A stretch of DNA of 5,035 nucleotides. Source: Syntrophorhabdus sp. Its GTDB lineage: Bacteria > Desulfobacterota > BSN033 > UBA1163. The stretch's first letter is position 1; each line of letters starts with the position of its first letter. Positions 1 to 3,757 of this stretch are shown here, in pieces. Position numbers and translations under genes: made by a program. Below the pieces are notes generated by a model, which was not told the DNA's origin, did not search any database, and saw nothing but the letters and a program-made list of their open reading frames with translations. The stretch lies in assembly GCA_020724025.1 (NCBI GenBank), contig DYHU01000050.1, positions 12,486 through 17,520 on the forward strand, in the 5' to 3' direction.

Positions 1-1322
1 GCCCAGCGATCAATCTCCTCTCTCCTATTCATCTCCGTTACCGTAACGAGGAGGTGGTGATCAAGCTCCAGATAGAAGCTTACTAAGTCCAACCCTCCCA
101 GGATCCCTTCCGTCCTCAACTTCTCCAATACCTTCTCAGGGTCTCCGTCAATCTCCAAAACGAACTCATTGAAGGTAGGAGATGAAAAAGCAACTCTGCA
201 ACCCTCAATCTGAGAGACAACCTTCTTTGCATACTCCGCCTTGCTCAGGTTCATCATGGCTAACTCCCTCAACCCCTTCTTTCCAAGGCAGGAGAGAAAG
301 ATCGTTGTCATCAGGGCGCAGAGCCCTTCATTCGTGCAAATATTGGAGGTGGCTTTCTCCCTGCGAATGTGTTGTTCCCGGGTCGCCAGGGTGAGAACAA
401 AACCCCTCTTCCCTTCCAGATCAACGGTCTCACCCACAAGTCGTCCGGGCATATTTCGAATAAACTTCTCCCTTGTCGTGAAGATGCCAAGATAAGGCCC
501 ACCAAAGGAAAGAGGAATCCCAAGGCTCTGCCCTTCTCCCGCCACAATATCGGCCCCGAATTCTCCGGGTGGTCTCAGAATCCCATAGGCAATCGCCTCG
601 CTGAAGCCCGCGATCATCACCCCCCCCTTCTGATGGACCCGCTCTCCGATCTTCTGAAGGTCTTCTACCACACCAAAGAAGTTTGGATTTTGAACGACGA
701 CCGCACTCACATCCTGATCAAGAAATTGGGCCAGGGCCTTCTCATCCGTTCTCCCCTCCCCCTTCAGATACGGGATCAGAATGATCTCCTGCTCTTCAGG
801 GTCGATGTAGGTCCGGATGACCTTCCGATATTCGGGATGGATGGCTTGTGAGAGCAGGATCTTCTTCCTCCCTGTGATTCGGTGAGCCATCAAAACCGCT
901 TCGGCTAAACTCGATGCCCCGTCATACATCGAACCATTCGATACCTCCATACCGGTCAACTGGCACATCAATGTCTGAAATTCGAAAATGGCCTGAAGCG
1001 TTCCCTGACTGATCTCCGCCTGATAGGGAGTGTAAGCGGTATAGAACTCAGAACGTGAGGTCAGATGCGAAACCACGGCGGGGATAAAATGATGATAGGC
1101 CCCCCCGCCGAGAAAACTGGCGAAAAGGGGACTCTGGAGACCCTCCATATGGCGGATGAGGTCGGGTTCGGAAAGAGGTCCGGGCAGGTCTAAGGGTTTT
1201 GAGAGTCTGTGCCCTTTAGGGATGTTTCCGAAGAGATCCTCAATGCTTCTCACACCAATCGCTTTGAGCATCTTCTGAACATCTTCTTCGGTATGGGGAA
1301 GGTAGCGGAGGTAGTCTTCCAT
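1..1322 (-). CDS. gcvPA: Glycine dehydrogenase (decarboxylating) subunit 1, GcvPA; 3' end cut by window edge
   Basis: This is the N-terminal half of the split P-protein. Together with GcvPB it decarboxylates glycine with pyridoxal phosphate and passes the aminomethyl group to the lipoyl arm of GcvH in the cytoplasm. I translated the minus strand from the ATG at 1322 and found 440 uninterrupted codons with no stop before the edge. The protein begins MEDYLRYLPHTEEDVQKML. Family landmarks follow in order: LGGGAYHHFIP at about residues 71-81, FYTAYTPYQAEISQGTLQ at about 93-110, LTGMEVSNGSMYDGAS at about 122-137, GEGQSLGIPLSFGGPYLG at about 262-279, and ATSNICTNEGLCAL at about 324-337. The family is usually near 445-450 residues and the last visible residues (TEMNRREEIDRW) match its C-terminal end, so only a few codons are missing. 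The PLP lysine belongs to GcvPB, expected just beyond the edge. The start overlaps the gcvH stop by one base (TAATG), implying translational coupling. No frameshift is seen. Confidence 0.97.
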   Translation of the reverse strand, partial: MEDYLRYLPHTEEDVQKMLKAIGVRSIEDLFGNIPKGHRLSKPLDLPGPLSEPDLIRHMEGLQSPLFASFLGGGAYHHFIPAVVSHLTSRSEFYTAYTPYQAEISQGTLQAIFEFQTLMCQLTGMEVSNGSMYDGASSLAEAVLMAHRITGRKKILLSQAIHPEYRKVIRTYIDPEEQEIILIPYLKGEGRTDEKALAQFLDQDVSAVVVQNPNFFGVVEDLQKIGERVHQKGGVMIAGFSEAIAYGILRPPGEFGADIVAGEGQSLGIPLSFGGPYLGIFTTREKFIRNMPGRLVGETVDLEGKRGFVLTLATREQHIRREKATSNICTNEGLCALMTTIFLSCLGKKGLRELAMMNLSKAEYAKKVVSQIEGCRVAFSSPTFNEFVLEIDGDPEKVLEKLRTEGILGGLDLVSFYLELDHHLLVTVTEMNRREEIDRW

Positions 1323-1708
1323 TACGATTCCTCTGAAAGTGTTCCCTGATAGGCCTTTGATGAGAGAAGTCCATTCAACTCCTCCCTCTCCCTCAACTCC
1401 ATCCTGAGGAGCCACCCTTTTCCATAGGGGTCCGTATTGACCAATTCCGGATGGTCCTTCAGTTCCAGATTCTTTTCAATGACCTTACCGGTGACCGGAG
1501 AGAAGATGTCGGCGACCGTCTTCACCGATTCAACGACTCCCATGCTCTCCCCTTTTTTATATTCGGATCCGATCTCCGGAATGTCCACATAGACGATATC
1601 TTTCAACTGGCTCTGGGCGTAGTCCGTGATCCCGATCGTCACCTGATTTCCTTCATCTCTTACCCACTCGTGATCTGCAGAATATAGCAGCCCTCCTGGA
1701 AATTCCAT
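1322..1708 (-). CDS. gcvH: Glycine cleavage system H protein (lipoyl carrier)
   Basis: This 128-residue protein is the mobile carrier of the glycine cleavage complex. Its lipoyl-lysine arm shuttles the aminomethyl intermediate between P, T and L proteins. The start MEFPGGLLYSADHEWVR matches the family start (x-FP-x-x-L-x-Y-x-x-x-HEWV), which fixes the ATG at 1708. The lipoylation site is Lys63 in VVESVKTVADIFSPVTG, where the family usually has ESVKA. The C-terminal NTDPYGKGWLLRM (about 91-103) is also canonical. A run of five G (1717-1713) lies 4 bases before the ATG and is a modest ribosome binding site. The stop TAA shares its last base with the gcvPA start codon. No gcvT lies beside it: upstream is a 324-base spacer and then the SerK-like gene. 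Whether gcvH is transcribed from the riboswitch promoter or its own is unclear, because a terminator-like hairpin stands in between. Confidence 0.97.
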   Translation of the reverse strand: MEFPGGLLYSADHEWVRDEGNQVTIGITDYAQSQLKDIVYVDIPEIGSEYKKGESMGVVESVKTVADIFSPVTGKVIEKNLELKDHPELVNTDPYGKGWLLRMELREREELNGLLSSKAYQGTLSEES

Positions 1709-1788
1709 ACAACCCCCTTTATCTTAAATTTCAGATTTTACATTCCTACACAATAAAGTCTGAGGATTTATCTCTAACATTTCTCCAC

Positions 1789-1831
1789 AAAAAACCTCCC
1801 CTCCCCAACGTGGGAGGGGATGAAGGGGAGG
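1789..1831 (-). terminator. Terminator-like GC hairpin followed by six T, between the SerK-like gene and gcvH
   Basis: Read on the minus strand, CCCCTCCC (1819-1812) can pair perfectly with GGGAGGGG (1805-1798). A run of TTTTTT (1794-1789) follows after AGG. In an alternative register CCTCCCC (1831-1825) pairs with GGGGAGG (1801-1795), which abuts the T-run and encloses a CCCC/GGGG inner stem. Either shape fits a factor-independent terminator for a transcript coming from the riboswitch and SerK-like gene. If active, it would reduce expression of gcvH-gcvPA from that promoter. Function is inferred from structure only, and the hairpin may simply be part of a repeat. Confidence 0.5.
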
Positions 1832-1835
1832 GGGG
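1812..1835 (+). other. Potential G-quadruplex motif, plus strand
   Basis: Four G-tracts of 3, 4, 4 and 6 bases are separated by loops of 1, 5 and 1 bases. This satisfies the usual pattern of four runs of at least three G with loops of 1-7. It lies on the strand opposite the gene transcripts and overlaps one arm of the terminator-like hairpin, so hairpin and quadruplex would compete. Formation in the cell is unproven. Confidence 0.5.
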
Positions 1836-1865
1836 AGCAAATTCAGACCAAATCTCTTTTGTCCA

Positions 1866-1887
1866 CCCCCACCCTCACCCTCCCCCC
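1866..1887 (-). other. Potential G-quadruplex motif, minus (transcript-sense) strand
   Basis: Read on the minus strand, G-tracts of 6, 3, 3 and 5 bases are separated by loops A, TGA and T. Very short loops favour a stable quadruplex. Because the flanking genes are on the minus strand, this motif would be present in any RNA reading from the SerK-like gene into gcvH. It shares bases with the neighbouring long hairpin, so the two folds are alternatives. Confidence 0.5.
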
Positions 1888-1936
1888 TGCCTTCGCCGAA
1901 GCGGCTTTGCGCAGACAGGCATCGAAAGGGGGAGGG
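1878..1936. repeat. Long imperfect inverted repeat (hairpin) in the intergenic region
   Basis: CCCTCCCCC (1878-1886) pairs with GGGGGAGGG (1928-1936). Inside it TGCCT (1888-1892) pairs with AGGCA (1917-1921), and the tip can form GCCG (1895-1898) with CGGC (1902-1905). This nested cruciform-like structure resembles dispersed intergenic repeat or MITE-like palindromes. A single copy is visible, so its repetitive nature is inferred. There is no T-run beside it, so it is not called as a terminator. Confidence 0.5.
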
Positions 1937-1940
1937 GATT

Positions 1941-2027
1941 TGCGAGAAATCTCAAATATCTTTAGATAGATTTCGGATTTAAGATTTTGTTTTTTCAATC
2001 TGCAATATGCAATCTCAAATTTGAAAT
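1941..2027. repeat. AT-rich degenerate short repeats downstream of the SerK-like gene
   Basis: Related words recur in this stretch: AATCTCAAAT near 1949, ATTTCGGATTTAAGATTTT near 1970, CAATCTGCAATATGCAATCT near 1999, and AAATTTGAAATAG ending near 2029. A related AAATTTCAGATTTT lies across the GC-rich hairpins near 1726. They are imperfect and in both orientations. No function can be assigned. Confidence 0.35.
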
Positions 2028-2032
2028 AGACT

Positions 2033-2449
2033 TTATCTCAACTCATCCAGCGGAATATTGATGACCGTTTCGATGATGGAGATGTGTTTCAACTCTCCCT
2101 CCACTCGGATCATGTGCTTCGATGTCTTGGGAGGCATTCTTCCACTAGTCAAAGCCGTATGAATGATCATCTCCTTTGTAACCTTCTCGCCCTCCCTCCA
2201 GGGGATGACCTCAATTTCCGGCGATTGATAGTCGACCAGGACGACCGGAATTTTTTTACAACCTATCCTTTTCAAAGCATGGAGTCGGTGGTGCCCATCC
2301 AGGATGATGTAAGTACTCTTATCCACGGCAATGGGCATTTTGAGCATCCCATCCGAAAGGATCTCGTTTTTCAATTCCTCGAGATAATCGGGTCGGATCT
2401 CTTCATGTTCTCTCAACTCCTCGATTCTGATAAAAACAATATCAACCAC
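2033..2449 (-). CDS. Small ParB/sulfiredoxin-fold protein, SerK-like (putative free serine kinase)
   Basis: The protein has 138 residues from the GTG at 2449. An AGGAG (2460-2456) abuts an ATG at 2455, too close to serve it, but sits 6 bases before this GTG, so GTG is the preferred start; the ATG would add two residues. Visible motifs (GTG numbering) are an N-terminal strand VDIVFIRIEELREHEEI containing His15-Glu16, then IILDGHHRLHALKRIGCKKIP with DGHHR at 51-55, and a C-terminal PPKTSKH near 106-112 with INIPLDEL at the end. From memory, Thermococcus SerK, an ADP-dependent free serine kinase of about 240 residues, has the same order: VDYVFI...HE (catalytic Glu30), DGHHR, then PKTTRH and a similar tail. 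I infer phosphorylation of serine to O-phosphoserine, feeding cysteine or 3-phosphoglycerate. The protein is much shorter than SerK or staphylococcal SbnI. Alternatives are a ParB-like DNA-binding or CTP-binding regulator. It is the first gene after the glycine riboswitch. Confidence 0.85.
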   Translation of the reverse strand: MVDIVFIRIEELREHEEIRPDYLEELKNEILSDGMLKMPIAVDKSTYIILDGHHRLHALKRIGCKKIPVVLVDYQSPEIEVIPWREGEKVTKEMIIHTALTSGRMPPKTSKHMIRVEGELKHISIIETVINIPLDELR

Positions 2450-2463
2450 GCTCATCTCCTGTC

Positions 2464-2507
2464 AAAATAAAAAGGGGAAGGACAATCGAATATCGATCTC
2501 CTTCCCC
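2464..2507 (-). terminator. Intrinsic terminator, expression platform of the glycine riboswitch
   Basis: On the minus strand GGGGAAGGA (2507-2499) pairs perfectly with TCCTTCCCC (2482-2474). An inner ATCGA/TCGAT stem, a TAT loop and one bulged G complete the hairpin. TTTTTATTTT (2473-2464) follows directly. It ends 8 bases before the first possible start codon of the SerK-like gene. Its 5' arm begins within the 3' strand of the proposed P1 of aptamer 2 (2510-2506), the arrangement expected when ligand-stabilised P1 opposes termination (ON switch). The switching direction is inferred. Confidence 0.9.
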
Positions 2508-2630
2508 CTGTCTTTTGACCTGAGAGATTATCCCTCGGTAAGCTCGGGATTTGTCCCCTTCGGTGTCCCGCCCTTCGGTAAAAACCCAGAGTAAACCTTG
2601 AACTCGTTGAAAGGCGGAAGCTTTCCAGGA
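2505..2630 (-). ncRNA. Glycine riboswitch aptamer 2, with extended P3 arm
   Basis: Proposed P1 pairs TCCTG (2630-2626) with CAGGG (2510-2506). The core ACACCGAAGGGGACAAA and the 3' segment CTCTCAGGTCAAAAGACAG identify it. It departs from consensus in having GGAAAG where GGAGAG is usual, which leaves an A-C mismatch against CTCTC, and GGGGACAAA where GGGGCAA is usual. Between the 5' strand and the core an extra arm is present: CCGCCTTTC (2617-2609) pairs with GAAGGGCGG (2576-2568) in nine base pairs (one G-U), enclosing about 32 bases. ATCCC/GGGAT forms the hairpin after the core. Confidence 0.88.
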
Positions 2631-2638
2631 TTCAGCCA

Positions 2639-2735
2639 AGTTACAGTCCTTTTGCCTGAGAGTTTCTCCCCGACCTTGTCGGGCATTGCCCCTTCGGCGC
2701 CCCTCCCCTTGCGTTTCGAGGTCTCTCCTGTAACC
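2639..2735 (-). ncRNA. Glycine riboswitch aptamer 1
   Basis: P1 is formed by GGTTACAG (2735-2728) with CTGTAACT (2646-2639), seven Watson-Crick pairs plus a terminal G-U. GGAGAG directly follows the 5' strand and pairs with CTCTC of the CTCTCAGGCAAAAGGACTG segment. GCGCCGAAGGGGCAA is the conserved core, and CCCGAC/GTCGGG forms a stable hairpin after it. All landmarks match the family consensus closely. The linker to aptamer 2 is about eight bases. Its TGAA could pair with a leader TTCA (2741-2738) as in the leader-linker helix known for this class, if transcription starts far enough upstream. Confidence 0.95.
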
Positions 2736-2744
2736 TATGAAGTT

Positions 2745-2773
2745 ATTCTGTTCGAATTATGAGTTTATGTCAA
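2745..2773 (-). promoter_or_regulatory. Sigma70-type promoter for the riboswitch and SerK-like transcript
   Basis: On the minus strand a perfect -35 hexamer TTGACA (2773-2768) is followed after exactly 17 bases by CAGAAT (2750-2745), which matches the -10 consensus at four of six positions including A2 and T6. The predicted start, about seven bases on, falls near A2738, just before aptamer 1 P1. The -35 box is formed by the last two sense codons of gyaR (Leu-Thr), and its TAA stop begins the spacer. The spacing and the position before a riboswitch make it convincing, but no transcript data are available. Confidence 0.75.
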
Positions 2774-3739
2774 GACTTCTTTATTCACTAAGTTTGGAGG
2801 CCGTCTACCCCATAGCCCTTCCACTAAATTCTCTGCTGCCATAATGGCCATGCGAAGCCGAGTCTCACGGGAAGCGCTCGCTATATGGGGCACCAGGACA
2901 ACATTCTTCATCCTTATGAGTTCAGGTTCCACCTCAGGCTCTCTCTCATAGACATCGAGTCCTGCTCCACCAATCTTTTTCTCCTGGAGTGCTCGCACCA
3001 ACGCCTTCTCATCCACCACAGGACCTCGAGAGGCATTGATCAGGATGGCAGTAGGTTTCATGAGGGCCAGCTCAACATCTGAGATATAGTGTGTCGTCTC
3101 GGGAAAGAGAGGCACATGGAGGGAGACGAAATCCGATTTGGAGAGTAACTCCTTTTTATCTACGAATTGGGCTCCCAATGACTCTTCAATGGAAGGAACT
3201 GCTCTGACCACATCGGTGTATAAGATCTTCATATCGAAGCCCCTGGCTCTCTTGGCCACTCTCTGTCCAATCCGGCCTAGACCACAGACCCCAAGGACCT
3301 TATGGTGCACATCATGACCTAAAAATTCCATCAACTTCCATCCCCTCCATTGACCGGACCTTAGAAACTGATCCGCCTCAACCACCCGCCTTGCTACTGA
3401 GAGTAGGAGGGCCCAGGTGAGATCAGCAGTCGTATCATCCAAAACTCCTGGGGTATTGGTCACCATCACCCTGCGACGGGTACAGGCATTGACATCAATA
3501 TTATTATACCCTACTGCCACATTGCTCACGATTTTAAGTCCAGGACACTGGGAGAGCACATCATCGTCGATTCGGTCAGTTAGAAGGGTGATCGCGCCCA
3601 TCTTATCCTTGAGCCTCTGGATCAGGATGTCTGAAGGTAAGGGAAATTCGTTTGAATGATAGTCCACATCAAAATGTTTCTCAGCCAGTGCAACTGCCTC
3701 ATCAAAAATCTTCTGGCTTATTAGGACTTTTGGCCTCAT
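2765..3739 (-). CDS. gyaR: D-2-hydroxyacid dehydrogenase, glyoxylate/hydroxypyruvate reductase type (GyaR-like)
   Basis: This complete 324-residue enzyme is predicted to reduce glyoxylate to glycolate and/or hydroxypyruvate to D-glycerate with a nicotinamide cofactor. The order is family-typical: an N-terminal catalytic-domain half; VGYNNID at 76-82 (substrate loop); TNTPGVLDDTTADL at 94-107; the Rossmann motif GLGRIG at 153-158; Arg238 in NASRGPVVDE; Glu267 in EREPE; and His285 in PHIASAS. These supply the Arg-Glu-His catalytic set. The tail PPNLVNKEVLT matches archaeal GyaR. Asp176 after the second Rossmann strand (ILYTD) favours NADH over NADPH. It has no ACT regulatory domain, unlike most SerA proteins, but 3-phosphoglycerate dehydrogenase activity cannot be excluded. 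The ATG at 3739 has GGAGG nine bases upstream. It follows the aminotransferase stop by 18 bases. Its final codons double as the -35 box of the next promoter. Confidence 0.93.
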   Translation of the reverse strand: MRPKVLISQKIFDEAVALAEKHFDVDYHSNEFPLPSDILIQRLKDKMGAITLLTDRIDDDVLSQCPGLKIVSNVAVGYNNIDVNACTRRRVMVTNTPGVLDDTTADLTWALLLSVARRVVEADQFLRSGQWRGWKLMEFLGHDVHHKVLGVCGLGRIGQRVAKRARGFDMKILYTDVVRAVPSIEESLGAQFVDKKELLSKSDFVSLHVPLFPETTHYISDVELALMKPTAILINASRGPVVDEKALVRALQEKKIGGAGLDVYEREPEVEPELIRMKNVVLVPHIASASRETRLRMAIMAAENLVEGLWGRRPPNLVNKEVLT

Positions 3740-3748
3740 ATAGATCTT

Positions 3749-3753
3749 CCTCC
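3749..3753 (-). promoter_or_regulatory. Ribosome binding site of the GyaR-like gene
   Basis: GGAGG on the minus strand lies nine bases before the ATG at 3739, inside the short gap after the aminotransferase stop. It confirms the start chosen and supports co-transcription with the upstream gene. Confidence 0.8.
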
Positions 3754-3757
3754 AGGA

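Larger units (their letters stand above)
1709..2032. other. 324-base intergenic region with hairpins and AT-rich repeats, no gene
   Basis: This stretch separates the SerK-like stop codon from the gcvH start. No credible coding frame is visible. From 1719 to about 1788 it is AT-rich. From 1795 to 1937 it is strongly C/G-tracted, with two hairpins and two G-quadruplex motifs (listed separately). From 1941 to 2027 it is again AT-rich, with degenerate copies of words such as AATCTCAAAT and GATTTAAGATTTT. The layout looks like an accumulated intergenic repeat element more than a compact operon junction. I see no transposase, no clear terminal inverted repeat and no target-site duplication. Confidence 0.7.
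2464..2738 (-). promoter_or_regulatory. Tandem glycine riboswitch with terminator platform
   Basis: This leader RNA contains two glycine aptamers in series and a terminator, all on the minus strand. Both aptamers carry the hallmark words of the family: a CCGAAGGGG core and a CTCTCAGG segment followed by AAAAG. It lies between gyaR and the SerK-like gene. It has its own promoter, and the predicted transcript would start about three bases before the first aptamer helix. Tandem glycine riboswitches typically turn on glycine cleavage genes when glycine is abundant. Here the first gene controlled is the SerK-like one, with gcvH-gcvPA further down. An open frame running through the riboswitch on the same strand (2639-2442) is not considered a gene. 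Confidence 0.95.

Noticed and set aside
369..851. Plus-strand open frame of 160 codons, and other plus-strand frames across the window
   Set aside because: It lies wholly antisense to gcvPA, whose translation matches the family throughout. The product resembles nothing known and has no clear ribosome binding site. The remaining plus-strand frames are likewise antisense to conserved genes.
1735..1740. Candidate -10 box TAAAAT (minus strand) as a gcvH promoter
   Set aside because: The hexamer is good, but there is no acceptable -35 at 16-18 bases and no TGn extension. In AT-rich sequence such matches arise by chance.
1753..2036. Nine-base inverted repeat ATAAAGTCT (1753-1761) / AGACTTTAT (2028-2036) as ends of a mobile element
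   Set aside because: It is short, one copy overlaps the stop codon of the SerK-like gene, the neighbouring similar words are not in matching order, and there is no target duplication or transposase.
2442..2639. Minus-strand 65-codon frame upstream of the SerK-like gene
   Set aside because: It overlaps aptamer 2 and the terminator of the riboswitch. The sequence is fully explained by RNA structure, and the peptide is low-information.
2765..3739. Assignment of the dehydrogenase as SerA (3-phosphoglycerate dehydrogenase)
   Set aside because: Length and C-terminal PPNLVNKEVL tail match GyaR-type glyoxylate reductases more closely and there is no ACT domain. The SerA activity is kept only as an alternative.
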